Shown: positions 28,654 through 43,450 of the stretch, in pieces | Numbering within the stretch: position 1 is the stretch's first letter | Layout: each line of letters begins with the position of its first letter | Source of the DNA: Pseudonocardia sp. HH130629-09 | GTDB lineage: Bacteria; Actinomycetota; Actinomycetes; Mycobacteriales; Pseudonocardiaceae | Assembly (NCBI RefSeq): GCF_001294645.1 | Contig: NZ_CP011868.1 | Location: forward strand, 5,456,001-5,520,000 | DNA length: 64,000 bases | Direction of reading: 5' to 3' | Made by a program: the position numbers and the translations under genes | The notes under the pieces: generated by a model | Seen by the model: only the letters and a program-made list of their open reading frames with translations | What the model was told of the DNA's origin: nothing | The model's database searches: none

Positions 28654-29808
28654 ATGAAGTTCCGGGTCGAACGCGACGTCCTCGCGGATGCGGCTGCCTG
28701 GGTGGCGCGCAGCCTCCCGGCTCGTCCGCCGGTGCCCGTGCTCGGCGGGGTCCTCATCCAGTCCGACGGCGAGTCCGGCGAGAAGCTGACGGTCTCCGGC
28801 TTCGACTACGAGACCTCGGCCCGCGTCGAGCTCGACGCGACGGTCGGGGAGCCGGGCCGCACGCTCGTCTCCGGGCGGCTGCTGGCCGACATCACCCGCG
28901 CGCTGCCGTCCAAGCCGGTCGACCTGACCGTCGATGGCTCCCGCGCCACGATCAACTGCGGCAACTCCCGGTTCAGCCTCCCGACGATGCCGGTCGAGGA
29001 CTACCCGCAGCTGCCCGACATGCCGCAGCGCGCCGGGTCGGTCGCCGCCGACGCGCTGGCCGCCGCCGTCGCCCAGGTCGCCGTCGCATCCGGCCGGGAC
29101 GACACGCTGCCGATGCTGACCGGCATCCGGCTCGAGATCGAGGGCTCGCAGCTGACGCTCGCGGCCACCGACCGGTTCCGGCTCGCCGTCCGCGAGCTCG
29201 AGTGGTCCCCGGCGGACGCCTCGATCTCGACCGCGGTGCTGATCCCGGCCAAGACCCTCGCCGAGGTCGCCAAGACCCTCGCCGGGTCCGGCACAGTGGA
29301 GATCGCGCTGTCGGCCGGGGACGGGATGCTCGGCCTCACCGGTGGCGGCCGTCGCTCCACCAGCCGGCTGCTCGACGCCGAGTTCCCCCGCTTCCGCCAG
29401 CTGATCCCGGCCGAGCACACCACCGCGGTCGAGCTCGACGTCGCGCTGCTGGTCGAGGGGATCAAGCGTGTCTCGCTCGTCGCGGACCGGGTCGCCCAGA
29501 TCCGGATGGAGTTCGGCGAAGACGGCCTGCGGCTGGCCGCCGGCGGCGACGACGTCGGGTCCGCCGAGGAGGAGCTTCCCTGCGCGCTCGACGGCAGCCC
29601 GCTGACGATCGCGTTCAACCCGGGCTACCTGCTCGACGCGCTCGGCGCGCTGCACACCGACCGCGCGCAGCTGACGTTCACCACACCGAACCGGCCCGCA
29701 CTGGTCCGCCCGGTGCCCAAGCCCGCCACCGACGACGCGGGCGAGGCCCCGTCGCCGGAGAAGTCGGGCTACCTGCACCTGCTGATGCCGGTGCGGCTGC
29801 CGGGCTGA
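28654..29808 (+). CDS. dnaN: DNA polymerase III beta sliding clamp
   Basis: 384 residues from ATG 28654 ([20 protein letters not shown]); the frame is open to 28003 through oriC but that part is non-coding. Three repeated clamp domains; typical segments are [32 protein letters not shown] and [14 protein letters not shown]. The dimer encircles DNA and tethers polymerase. A charged insert ([16 protein letters not shown]) precedes the C-terminal [11 protein letters not shown]. First gene downstream of oriC. Confidence 0.97.
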   Translation: MKFRVERDVLADAAAWVARSLPARPPVPVLGGVLIQSDGESGEKLTVSGFDYETSARVELDATVGEPGRTLVSGRLLADITRALPSKPVDLTVDGSRATINCGNSRFSLPTMPVEDYPQLPDMPQRAGSVAADALAAAVAQVAVASGRDDTLPMLTGIRLEIEGSQLTLAATDRFRLAVRELEWSPADASISTAVLIPAKTLAEVAKTLAGSGTVEIALSAGDGMLGLTGGGRRSTSRLLDAEFPRFRQLIPAEHTTAVELDVALLVEGIKRVSLVADRVAQIRMEFGEDGLRLAAGGDDVGSAEEELPCALDGSPLTIAFNPGYLLDALGALHTDRAQLTFTTPNRPALVRPVPKPATDDAGEAPSPEKSGYLHLLMPVRLPG

Positions 29809-29951
29809 CCCCGACCGGTCGGTCCGCCGGGGCCGACCCCCGCCGGGCGGACGTCCCGGCGAGGGGGAAGACTCCTCCCCGGTGTGATCGACGAGGGCCA
29901 CCGGTGCCCTGTGGGCATGCCGGCGGCACGGACGTGAAGGGGGCCTCTGCC

Positions 29952-30896
<945 letters not shown>

Positions 30897-30932
30897 ACCG
30901 GCGCCGAGCCGGACGGGAAGGGTGACCAGGCG

Positions 30933-32120
30933 GTGTACCTCAGGCGGTTCTCGGTCACCGACTTCCGGTCCTGGCCGGAGGCCGAGCTGGAGCTCGACCC
31001 CGGTGTGACCGTGCTGGTCGGGGCCAACGGCGTCGGCAAGACCAACCTGGTCGAGGGGATCGGCTACCTCGCCACCCTCGGCTCGCACCGGGTGTCCTCC
31101 GACGCGCCGCTGATCCGGCGCGGGGCCGAGCAGGCCGTCGTCCGCGGCGAGGTGCACCACCACGGCCGGAAGCTCGGCGTCGAGCTGGAGATCAACAACG
31201 GGAAGCAGAACCGGGCACGGGTCAACCGCTCACCGGTCTCGCGGCCGCGCGAGGTCCTGGGGATCCTGCGCAGCGTGCTGTTCGCGCCGGAGGACCTGGC
31301 GCTCGTGCGGGGCGACCCGTCGGAGCGCAGGCGCTTCCTCGACGAGCTGCTCGTCGCGCGGTTCCCGCGCTACGCCGGCGTCCGCGCCGACTACGACAAG
31401 GTCCTGCGCCAGCGCTCGGCCCTGCTGAAGTCCGCCAAGCCCGCACTGCGCGGGGCCCGCGGCCGGTCCCGGTCGCCGGTCGCCGCGGATCCGGACCTGC
31501 CCGACGACCTGGCGACGCTGGAGGTCTGGGACGGGCACCTCGCCCGCACCGGCGCGGCACTGCTGGCCGGGCGGCGCGAGCTCGTCGTCGCGCTGGCGCC
31601 CTACGCCCGGGAGGCGTTCGCGGCGATCGCGCCGTCGTCGGACCCGATCGGCCTGGACTACCGGTCCAGCCTCGGGACGGCGGGGGTGGCGGAGCTGCCG
31701 TCCTCGACCGGGGAACTGGAGACGCTGCTGCTCGACCGGCTGGCGCAGGTGCGGTCCCAGGAGATCGAACGCGGGGTCTGCCTGGTCGGCCCGCACCGCG
31801 ACGAGCTGGACCTCGCCCTGGGCGAGGGACCGGCGAAGGGTTACGCCAGCCACGGCGAGTCCTGGGCGTTCGCGCTGGCGCTGCGGCTGGCGTCCTACCG
31901 TCTGCTGCACGCCGACGACGTCGAGCCGGTCCTCGTGCTGGACGACGTCTTCGCCGAGCTGGACTCGGCCCGGCGCCGCGCGCTGGCCGATCTCGTGGCC
32001 GACGCGGAGCAGGTACTGGTGACCGCCGCGGTGGCCGAGGACGTGCCCGCGGAGCTCGACGGGGCCCGGTTCGCCGTCGGCGACCGGAGGGTGAGCCGCG
32101 ACGGCGAGGTGCCCGCATGA
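30933..32120 (+). CDS. recF: DNA replication and repair protein RecF
   Basis: 395 residues from GTG 30933. Walker A is [20 protein letters not shown], the ABC-like signature region lies near [17 protein letters not shown], and Walker B is [17 protein letters not shown]. RecF is an SMC-like ATPase that loads RecA at gaps. An insert around residues 165-190 ([18 protein letters not shown]) is hydrophilic and probably a loop. It lies in the dnaN-gnd-recF-dciA-gyrB row. Confidence 0.95.
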   Translation: MYLRRFSVTDFRSWPEAELELDPGVTVLVGANGVGKTNLVEGIGYLATLGSHRVSSDAPLIRRGAEQAVVRGEVHHHGRKLGVELEINNGKQNRARVNRSPVSRPREVLGILRSVLFAPEDLALVRGDPSERRRFLDELLVARFPRYAGVRADYDKVLRQRSALLKSAKPALRGARGRSRSPVAADPDLPDDLATLEVWDGHLARTGAALLAGRRELVVALAPYAREAFAAIAPSSDPIGLDYRSSLGTAGVAELPSSTGELETLLLDRLAQVRSQEIERGVCLVGPHRDELDLALGEGPAKGYASHGESWAFALALRLASYRLLHADDVEPVLVLDDVFAELDSARRRALADLVADAEQVLVTAAVAEDVPAELDGARFAVGDRRVSRDGEVPA

Positions 32121-32167
32121 TCGCCCCGACAGGTCTCGAACGCGTCACGGCATTCTGGGGACAAGGC

Positions 32168-32185
32168 TGTGGATACTGTGGATAA
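32168..32185 (-). promoter_or_regulatory. Two abutting DnaA boxes over the dciA start
   Basis: TGTGGATAC (8 of 9) at 32168-32176 and TGTGGATAA (perfect TTATCCACA on the minus strand) at 32177-32185 are directly adjacent. TTGTCCCC-like sequence lies 10 bases upstream. They cover the GTG start codon of the next gene. Confidence 0.65.
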
Positions 32186-32894
32186 CTCAGGCGAATCGGG
32201 GGACGGACGCCGTTCCGGAACCGGAAACCGGAGGACAGGGCGTCGGGGAACGGGCACCGACGGCACCGCCCCTGGGGACGGACGCGACACCGGACCGGGT
32301 CACGACGCGGTCACGGGCGCGGACGTCCCGGGCGCGGGTGTCCCGGGAGAGCAGGGGGACCTGCTCGCCGGTGACCGCGCGAACCTGCGCGGTGCCGACC
32401 TCGCCCGCGAGGCGTTGCGCGCGGCCCGTGAGGCGTCGGCCCGCAAGGCCGAGGAGCGGGCCCAGGCCGACCGGCCCAAGCTGCGCGTGGTCTCCGGGCG
32501 GGGGCGTCGCCGTCGCTGGTCGGGGGCGGGGCCCGACGACCGGGACCCGCAGCCGTTCGGACGCCTGGTGTCGCGGGTGTCGGTGGACCGCGGCTGGTCG
32601 AACCGGCTGACCGACGCGACCGTGCTCGGCCGGTGGCCGCAGCTGGTCGGACCGGACGTCGCCGACCACTGCACACCGGTCTCGCTGCGCGACGGCGAGC
32701 TGACCCTGCAGGCCGAGTCGACGGCGTGGGCCACCCAGCTGCGGACACTGCAGCGTCAGCTGCTGACCCGGCTCGCGGCCGCGGTCGGGCCGGACGTCGT
32801 GCGACGGATCCGGGTGGTCGGGCCGAGCGGCCCGAGCTGGCGGCACGGTCCGCGGCACGTCCGCGGTCGCGGCCCTCGCGACACCTACGGCTGA
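32169..32894 (+). CDS. DciA-like DUF721 protein
   Basis: 241 residues from GTG 32169 (GTG 32178, three codons on, is an alternative). The first 130 residues are disordered and Gly/Asp/Arg-rich; the DUF721 domain follows with FGRLVSRVSVDRGWSNRLTD, VLGRWPQLVGPDVADHCTPV and TLQAESTAWATQLRTLQRQL. DUF721/DciA proteins are the ancestral loaders of the replicative helicase DnaB, in bacteria lacking DnaC. Positional counterpart of Rv0004 between recF and gyrB. Its start region coincides with DnaA boxes. Confidence 0.85.
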   Translation: MDTVDNSGESGDGRRSGTGNRRTGRRGTGTDGTAPGDGRDTGPGHDAVTGADVPGAGVPGEQGDLLAGDRANLRGADLAREALRAAREASARKAEERAQADRPKLRVVSGRGRRRRWSGAGPDDRDPQPFGRLVSRVSVDRGWSNRLTDATVLGRWPQLVGPDVADHCTPVSLRDGELTLQAESTAWATQLRTLQRQLLTRLAAAVGPDVVRRIRVVGPSGPSWRHGPRHVRGRGPRDTYG

Positions 32895-35380
<2,486 letters not shown>

Positions 35381-35429
35381 TCCACACATCTGATCCAGAC
35401 GAACGTATGAACACGCACGAGGAGACTTC

Positions 35430-37940
<2,511 letters not shown>

Positions 37941-37948
37941 TGCCACGT

Positions 37949-37980
37949 CGGGTGGCCGGCCCGTGAGGGCCGGCCACCCG
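37949..37980 (+). terminator. Terminator of gyrBA
   Basis: Perfect 14-bp stem CGGGTGGCCGGCCC / GGGCCGGCCACCCG around GTGA, 8 bases after the gyrA stop. Confidence 0.85.
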
Positions 37981-38039
37981 GCACACGCCGTGGGGCCGGG
38001 GTAGTACCGAGCGACGACCAGCGAGGAGAGCTCCCACTC

Positions 38040-38753
38040 GTGAGCACCGACGACCGCACCCCGTCGCAGGACGAGGCCCGCACCGTCGCCACCGACGCCG
38101 ACCACGACCCGTCGACGGCGGCGGCCGACCACGTCCCCGGCCCGCGCGACGACGTCGGGGCCGAGCCGGCCGCGGCCTCGCCGCCCCCGTGGCGCCGGGT
38201 ACCCGACACCCATGACGACCGCGACGGCGGCACCGTCGCGGACTCGCTGCTCAGCGAGGCCCCGACCGCCTTCATGACCGCACCCGGACCGAGTGCGGCC
38301 ACCGGCGCGACGACCGCGGTCCGCGATCCGGAGCTGCGCGAGAACGGCACGGGCCCGGCGGACCCGCCGCGGGCGTCGGTCCGCAACCGGCCCCCGCGTC
38401 AGGCGTTGCTGCAGCTCAAGCGGCTCGACCCGTGGTCGGTGCTCAAGATGGCCCTGGCGCTGGCCGTCGTGCTGTGGCTGGTCTGGATGGTCGCCGCGGG
38501 CGTCCTGTACGGCGTGCTCGGCGGGATGGGCGTCTGGGATCGGCTCAACGGCACCTACGCCGACCTCGTCACCTCGCAGCAGGAGACCGGGGGCTCGCTG
38601 ATCAGTGTCGGCCGGGTCTTCGGACTCGCGGCCGTCGTCGGTGCGGTGAACAGCCTGCTGTTCGCGGTGGCCATCACCGTGGTCGCGTTCGTCTACAACG
38701 TGGCCGCCGACCTGGTCGGCGGCATCGAGGTCACGCTCTCCGAACGGGACTGA
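38040..38753 (+). CDS. DUF3566 transmembrane protein (Rv0007-like)
   Basis: 237 residues from GTG 38040. Residues 1-130 are disordered and acidic; the DUF3566 domain follows with LKRLDPWSVLKMALALAVVL as the first membrane helix and VGAVNSLLFAVAITVVAFVY as the second, ending GGIEVTLSERD. Universally placed behind gyrA in actinobacteria; thought to be linked to envelope or division but without a defined activity. Confidence 0.88.
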   Translation: MSTDDRTPSQDEARTVATDADHDPSTAAADHVPGPRDDVGAEPAAASPPPWRRVPDTHDDRDGGTVADSLLSEAPTAFMTAPGPSAATGATTAVRDPELRENGTGPADPPRASVRNRPPRQALLQLKRLDPWSVLKMALALAVVLWLVWMVAAGVLYGVLGGMGVWDRLNGTYADLVTSQQETGGSLISVGRVFGLAAVVGAVNSLLFAVAITVVAFVYNVAADLVGGIEVTLSERD

Positions 38754-38848
38754 CCGGAGCGTCGTCGCGCACTCCGCGCGGGGCCGAGCGGCGGGGGACC
38801 CCCTCGTAACCCGCTCGACCCCGTGCGGTAGTGTTTCTCCTGTTGCAC

Positions 38849-38922
38849 GGGCCTATAGCTCAGTTGGTTAGAGCGCATCGCTGATAACGATGAGGTCGCT
38901 GGTTCAAATCCAGCTAGGCCCA
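38849..38922 (+). tRNA. ileT: tRNA-Ile (GAT)
   Basis: Complete cloverleaf: acceptor GGGCCTA/TAGGCCC, anticodon stem CATCG/CGATG with loop CTGATAA (anticodon GAT at 38883-38885), T arm GCTGGTTCAAATCCAGC. 3' CCA is not fully encoded. Confidence 0.97.
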
Positions 38923-38962
38923 CCCCTTCCCCCTCCGACATTCACTCGCGAGGAGACCTGCG

Positions 38963-39073
38963 ATGAAGAAGCTGTTCGTCCTGGCCGTCGCCGCCGGTGC
39001 CGCGTACTTCGGCTGGTCCCGCCTCCGCGGTGTCGGGTCCGACGACCTGTGGCACGAGGCCACCACCCGCTGA
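38963..39073 (+). CDS. DLW-39 family small protein
   Basis: 36 residues: MKKLFVLAVAAGAAYFGWSR then LRGVGSDDLWHEATTR. One hydrophobic N-terminal segment and the DLW motif that names this actinobacterial family, always encoded between the tRNA-Ile and tRNA-Ala genes behind gyrA. A good Shine-Dalgarno (GAGGAG) precedes ATG 38963. Function unknown; probably membrane-attached. Confidence 0.85.
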   Translation: MKKLFVLAVAAGAAYFGWSRLRGVGSDDLWHEATTR

Positions 39074-39109
39074 CTCCTCCTCCCGAGGTACCGTGGTCGG
39101 GACCCACCA

Positions 39110-39185
39110 GGGGACATAGCTCAATTGGCAGAGCACCGCCTTTGCAAGGCGGGGGTTAGGGGTTCGATTCCCCTTGTCTCCACCA
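39110..39185 (+). tRNA. alaT: tRNA-Ala (TGC), CCA encoded
   Basis: Acceptor GGGGACA/TGTCTCC, anticodon stem CCGCC/GGCGG with loop TTTGCAA (anticodon TGC at 39143-39145), T arm AGGGGTTCGATTCCCCT, discriminator A and encoded CCA to 39185. An integrase remnant begins 17 bases downstream, so its 3' end is a likely attachment site. Confidence 0.97.
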
Positions 39186-39201
39186 TCAGAAACACATCTC
39201 C

Positions 39202-39710
39202 TCAGCTCTTCTCGTTCCCCTCGTGGGGCACATCCGGGGCACATGCCGCCGAGTCCATCCGGTCGGCGAGGTCGTCGAGCCGGTCCGGGAACATGTGCCC
39301 GTAGAGGTCGAGCGTCATCGTCGCCGTCTTGTGCCCCAGCATCATCTGGACGACCTTGCCGTCCGCTCCCGACGTGATCGCCAGCGACGCCGCGGTGTGC
39401 CGCAGCTCGTGTGGGTGGAAGCCGTCCTGCCCGACGCGGTCGACGGCAGGGTCGAAGAAGGCCCGCCTGAAGTTGCGCACTCGCAGGACACTCCCGTGCG
39501 GGGACTCGAACAGCAGCGCATCGGGCGCCCGGTCCTTCACGAGCTGAGCCAGCTCGGCGGCGAGAAAGCGCGGCACCGGAACGGTCCGCCGGGCGTGCGT
39601 CTTCGGAGATCCCCAGACGAGCCGGCCGTTGACCTCGGTCACCGAGGCCACGACGTTGATCCGTCGCCGGATGAGATCGACCTCCCGCACCCGGATCGCC
39701 GCAGCCTGAA
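39202..39710 (-). pseudogene. Truncated tyrosine integrase at tRNA-Ala
   Basis: C-terminal 165 or so residues of a phage/ICE-type tyrosine recombinase. Visible: the beta-hairpin lysine in GSPKTHARRTVPVPRF, HELRHTAASLAITSG (H-x-x-R), LGHKTATMTLDLYGHMF (H and the nucleophile Tyr). Box I with the first catalytic Arg is missing: homology starts at AAIRVREVDL, and what precedes is unrelated sequence next to a transposase remnant. It cannot be active alone. It points toward the tRNA-Ala 3' end, the usual arrangement for an element integrated there. Confidence 0.8.
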
Positions 39711-39763
39711 CCGTCCCGGCTTCTCTGCCGCTCCGTTGTGAGCAGGCTGAGAGGATGGGTGTC

Positions 39764-39800
39764 GTGCCCAAGAAGATCGACCCAGCGGTTCGGAGCCAGG
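39764..39800 (+). pseudogene. First 12 codons of an IS3-type OrfA
   Basis: From GTG 39764 the sequence reads VPKKIDPAVRSQ and is then cut by the left end of the IS21 element. M-P-(K/R)-K-I-D-P is a common opening of actinobacterial IS3-family OrfA proteins. Nothing matching continues on the right side of the IS21. Confidence 0.4.
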
Positions 39801-39871
39801 TGTCAACGGCGGGTTGGGAGTGACCCCGTAGCGACGGATTGGAACTGACCCCCGGCGTGGTGTGGTGATGG

Positions 39872-40723
39872 TCAGTCGTTGCTGGCGCGGTTGTGTTTGG
39901 CCAGGAGCTCGCGTCGGGCGCGGGTGCGGTAGGAGTCCCCGGACAGGGTCAGGACTTCGGCGTGGTGGACGAGGCGGTCGATCATGGCTGCGGCGACGAC
40001 GTCGTCGGAGAAGGTCTCGCCCCAGCGGCCGAAGGGCAGATTGCTGGTGACCATGACGCTGCCTTGTTCATAGCGGGAAGCGATGAGCTGGAAGAACAGG
40101 TTCGCTGCGTCCTGGTCGAACGGGATGTAGCCGACCTCGTCGATGATGATCAGTTTGTAGCGGCGGATCTTCTTCAGCTCGGCCTCGAGCCGGCCGCTCT
40201 GGTGCGCGGCGGCGAGTCTGGTGATCCAGTTGCTGGCGGTGTCGAACAGGACCGAGTAGCCGGCGTGGGCGGCTTTGACGCCGAGCCCGATCGCGAGGTG
40301 GGTCTTCCCGATCCCGGGCGGGCCGAGCAGGATCACGTTCTCGCACTTGGCGACGAACGTGCTCGTGGCCAGGTGGGCCAGGATGTCGCGGCGCAGCGAG
40401 GGCAGATGGTCGAGGTTGAAGTCCTCCAAGGTCTTGACCTGGGGGAAGTGCGCGGTGCGGATCCGCATGACCGTGCCCTTGGACTCGCGGTCGGCGACCT
40501 GGCGCTGCAGCAGCGCGCCCAGATACTCCTCGTGCGACCAGTTCTCCTCACGGGCCTGGGCGGCAAGCTGTTCCCAGCTGGCCGCGATGGTCGGGGTCTT
40601 CAGGACCCGGGTCAGGTAGGCGATCATCGCCGGCAGTCCGTCGGGGACCGCGGCCAGCACCGGACCGGCCGGCCCCGAGCTCCCAGCGGGGTCGGTGGTG
40701 ATCTTCGGTGGTGTGGTTGTCAT
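39872..40723 (-). CDS. istB: IS21 transposition helper ATPase IstB
   Basis: 283 residues from ATG 40723, overlapping the istA stop (ATGA). AAA+ ATPase: Walker A VILLGPPGIGKTHLAIGLGV, Walker B LIIIDEVGYIPFDQDA, then VTSNLPFGRWGETF and the arginine region MIDRLVHHAEV. It forms a clamp on DNA that selects the target and activates IstA. All motifs are intact. Confidence 0.95.
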   Translation of the reverse strand: MTTTPPKITTDPAGSSGPAGPVLAAVPDGLPAMIAYLTRVLKTPTIAASWEQLAAQAREENWSHEEYLGALLQRQVADRESKGTVMRIRTAHFPQVKTLEDFNLDHLPSLRRDILAHLATSTFVAKCENVILLGPPGIGKTHLAIGLGVKAAHAGYSVLFDTASNWITRLAAAHQSGRLEAELKKIRRYKLIIIDEVGYIPFDQDAANLFFQLIASRYEQGSVMVTSNLPFGRWGETFSDDVVAAAMIDRLVHHAEVLTLSGDSYRTRARRELLAKHNRASND

Positions 40724-41979
40724 GAGCTGCTCGCTTCCTCGGCAGTGGAGACGAAGTCGACACCGAACAGGGCGTCGTAGTCGGGCAGTGCGCGCAGGGT
40801 CACCGGGTGGCCGTCGAGGTGACGGCGTGCTGCGGCCTGTCGGGTGTTGCGGTCGTGGGCCAGGGCGCGGCGCATCGCCGCGGCGGTGTGCTGGTGCGCC
40901 GGGTCGGTGATCACCGCGTGGCGGGCCCAGCTGCGGTCGTGACGGGCGACGACCTGGCCGGCGCAGTAGACGACGACCTCGCGCGGTGAGGCGGCGACAT
41001 CGACGAACCGGCCGATCATCTGCGGATCCACGGAGTAGTCGTTGGCATCGACGCGGACGTAGTAGTCCCGTGCCAGCCGGATCCGCTGGGCCAGCCCGAT
41101 CGGCGGGTCCAGCGGCGGCAGCGGAGTCATCGCCGCGTAGTCGTGGGCGAGCACGTCCACCGGGCGGCCGCCGATCGCTCGGACGGTGCGGGTGTTGGCC
41201 CGGGCCAGCCAGTCGTCGATCTGGTGGTTGAAGTCGGCTGGGGAGGCGAAGCGACGTCCGGGCAGGAACGAGGTCTCGAAGTAGCCGTTGTTGCGTTCGA
41301 CCAGCCCCTTGAACTCCGGATCCCGCGGTGGGGCAAGCCGGATCCGGGTGGCCAGAGTGCCGGCGAACGCAGCGGCCGGTGCCGAGACCCGCCCGGTCCC
41401 GCCGATCGCAGACTCCCGGTCCCAGACCAGCGTGCGGGTCACCCGCCCGACGTCGCTGATCAGCTGCCACATCCCGGACAGGATGTCCCCGGCCTGGCGC
41501 GAGGGGATCATCGTCGCGGACAAGAACCGCGAGTAGCCCAGCGTCATCACCAGCACCGGTAGGACCCGTTCCTGGCCTGGGCCGACGGGGATCGTGGTCT
41601 CGGGGAACCACAGGTCGCACTGGGTGATCTCGCCCGGTGCGTAGGCGACCCGGTCGACCGGGTCGATCCCGACATACTCGGGGCGGATCTGGCGGATCCG
41701 GTCCTTGAGCACGGTCAGCGAGTGCTCCCACCCGATCCGCTCTGCGATCACCGTGGCCGGCATGCGTGGGAACTGCGCCAGCAATGCCCGCACCTGCGGC
41801 TCGACCGCATCCGCCAGCGATCCCCGCGGGCCCCGTTCCCGCTTCGGCGGGCCCGGCGCCCGCAACGCGGAGCGCACCGTGTTGCGGGCCACCCCCAGCC
41901 GGCGGGCGATCTCCTTGATCGGGACACCCTCGGCCCGATGCAGACGACGGATCTCGGCCCAGTCCTCCACCGACAACAC
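40720..41979 (-). CDS. istA: IS21 transposase IstA
   Basis: 419 residues from GTG 41979. N-terminal HTH EDWAEIRRLHRAEGVPIKEI, ARRLGVARNTVRSAL; integrase-type DDE core with QCDLWFPETTIPVG (first Asp), LVWDRESAIGG (second Asp) and EFKGLVERNNGYFE (Glu). No frameshift seen, so the element could be active. Confidence 0.95.
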   Translation of the reverse strand: MLSVEDWAEIRRLHRAEGVPIKEIARRLGVARNTVRSALRAPGPPKRERGPRGSLADAVEPQVRALLAQFPRMPATVIAERIGWEHSLTVLKDRIRQIRPEYVGIDPVDRVAYAPGEITQCDLWFPETTIPVGPGQERVLPVLVMTLGYSRFLSATMIPSRQAGDILSGMWQLISDVGRVTRTLVWDRESAIGGTGRVSAPAAAFAGTLATRIRLAPPRDPEFKGLVERNNGYFETSFLPGRRFASPADFNHQIDDWLARANTRTVRAIGGRPVDVLAHDYAAMTPLPPLDPPIGLAQRIRLARDYYVRVDANDYSVDPQMIGRFVDVAASPREVVVYCAGQVVARHDRSWARHAVITDPAHQHTAAAMRRALAHDRNTRQAAARRHLDGHPVTLRALPDYDALFGVDFVSTAEEASSS

Positions 41980-42051
41980 CCCCTCAGCGTCGTGCAGAGG
42001 GGGTCAATCCCAAGCCGACGCTAGGGGGTCAGTCTGAGCCCGTCGTCGACA

Positions 42052-42377
42052 CCCGCGTAGGGCAGACACGCCGACACTTCTCAAACACGCTCTGAGCCCA
42101 GCGGCTCCGACCCCGGGGTGACGGGTTCGGGAGGCGGGTACGCGGAGACCTCCCGCTGAGGCTCCACACGTCGGGGGCCCGGTCCGGCATCTGAATCTTC
42201 TGAACGCGGATTGTGGCCTTCCGGTCGCTCCAGCTTCGGAGCACGGCCTCCTCGAAGCGATCGTGTCCCCGTCGGCGGGGCACTTCGGCGCCCACGGGGT
42301 CGTGGTGACGGTATCCGGGGTGCACCACAGGTAGTGGGTGGCCAGGCCGCGATCGGCCCCGGCGACGAGCATCGTGG
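42052..42377. other. 326-bp spacer behind IS21
   Basis: No recognisable gene. On the minus strand a frame reads MLVAGADRGLATHYLWCTPD from about 42378 leftward and another RFEEAVLRSWSDRKATIRVQ; neither matches a family I know. Near the IS21 end the minus strand carries GAGCGTGTTTGAGAAGTGTC, which resembles the end of some IS5-type elements, possibly a remnant. Confidence 0.35.
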
Positions 42378-42773
42378 TCAGCGCGCGGTGGACACGGCGC
42401 CGAGGTGCTCCCGCCACCCACCGGCCGCGGTGATCTCGACGGCGTCGGTGGCGCCGGGCAGGGTGCGGCAGACCATGCTCAGGGAGCCGGTCCCGTCCTC
42501 CAGCTCGATCACGGACAGCTCCAGCTCGGCCGGTTCGCGGGGTAGCAGGTCTCGGCGGAGCTGGGTGTAGGAGATCTCGTAGACCTCGCCGGGGATCGAC
42601 CAGCCACCGTCGGGGACGGGCGCGATACCGGGGAACACGTCGTCGAAGGAGAAGAAGCGGTAGTCGGGGGCGGTGCGGACGGGGCCCAGGAAGTGGGCGC
42701 CGGCGAGGGCGTCGTGCAGCGGGCCACCACTCATGGCCTGGCCGTTGACGAACATGCGGACGCTGTCGGACAT
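42378..42773 (-). CDS. AtzF C-terminal-like (gamma-glutamylcyclotransferase-fold) protein
   Basis: 131 residues from ATG 42773. Pattern MFVNGQAMSGGPLHDALAGA, HFLGPVRTAPDYRFFSFDDV and GGWSIPGEVYEISYTQLRRD corresponds to the free-standing version of the allophanate hydrolase C-terminal domain, a cyclotransferase-like fold. Such proteins accompany allophanate, hydantoin and pyrimidine catabolic genes. Catalytic role unclear. Last gene of the leftward operon, 29 bases after the GntR gene. Confidence 0.65.
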   Translation of the reverse strand: MSDSVRMFVNGQAMSGGPLHDALAGAHFLGPVRTAPDYRFFSFDDVFPGIAPVPDGGWSIPGEVYEISYTQLRRDLLPREPAELELSVIELEDGTGSLSMVCRTLPGATDAVEITAAGGWREHLGAVSTAR

Positions 42774-42802
42774 GGAGGTGCCTTTCGACGGTGCGGGGGC
42801 GC

Positions 42803-43450
42803 TCAGGAGAGCGTGGTGTTGCCGTGGCCGCGCAGTGCGTGGACGCGCATCGCGGTCTGCGCCCTGTCGAGGTCACCACTGGCGAGGTCGTCGAGCAGGT
42901 CGCGGTGCTGGGCGACCGGTTCGTGGCCGCTCTGCTGCACGTAGTCGTCGGTCGGGTGGAGGAAGGCCTGTCGTTCGAGGAAGGCCGAGGTGACCGGGGA
43001 GAATGCGGCCCGGTTGATCGCGACGTGCAGGTCCAGGTGGGCGATGGCGTACTGCGGGCTGCCGATGCCGTACTCGCGGGCGGCGTGGCCGAGAGGGTCG
43101 AGCAGCGCGTGCAGGCTCTCCCAGTCGACGGTGTCGACCTTCTGCGTGAGCAGGCTCGCAGCGACCTGGTCGAAGGCGATGCGCAGCTCGTGCAGCTCGG
43201 CGCGGGCGGTGTCGTCGATCCGGACGACGACGAGCTGGCCCCGACGGACCCGTTCGACGAGGCCCTCGCTGGTGAGGCGCTGCAGTGCTTCGCGGATGGG
43301 GGTCCGACTCACGCCGAGCTCCTCGGCGATCTGCTCCTCGACGAGGCGGATGCCGGGCCCGTACTCGCCCGTGGTGATCTGCTGGCGCAGGTAGAGGTAC
43401 ACGCGCTCGCGGGCGCTCGGAGCGCTGCTGTTCCGGTGCACGCCGGTCAT
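42803..43450 (-). CDS. GntR-family regulator, FadR/FCD type
   Basis: 215 residues from ATG 43450. Winged HTH at residues 10-75 (SARERVYLYLRQQITTGEYG, IAEELGVSRTPIREALQRL) and an FCD effector domain with metal-ligand His in HLDLHVAINRAAFS and QHRDLLDDLASGD. Start overlaps the stop of the shikimate-dehydrogenase-like gene. Probably controls the catabolic/transport operon in which it lies; a 30-bp palindrome at 49306 upstream of the first gene is the candidate operator. Confidence 0.88.
   Translation of the reverse strand: MTGVHRNSSAPSARERVYLYLRQQITTGEYGPGIRLVEEQIAEELGVSRTPIREALQRLTSEGLVERVRRGQLVVVRIDDTARAELHELRIAFDQVAASLLTQKVDTVDWESLHALLDPLGHAAREYGIGSPQYAIAHLDLHVAINRAAFSPVTSAFLERQAFLHPTDDYVQQSGHEPVAQHRDLLDDLASGDLDRAQTAMRVHALRGHGNTTLS

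Larger units (their letters stand above)
39801..42051 (-). mobile_element. IS21-family insertion sequence
   Basis: 2251 bp bounded by imperfect inverted repeats: left TGTCAACGGCGGGTTGGGAG.., right (reverse complement) TGTCGACGACGGGCTCAGAC.., with matching continuation for about 55 bases and the IS21-type double internal repeats (TTGGGAGTGACCCC, TTGGAACTGACCCC). Encodes IstA and IstB with overlapping ends. Flanks CCAGG and CCCGC are not a target duplication. Confidence 0.88.
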
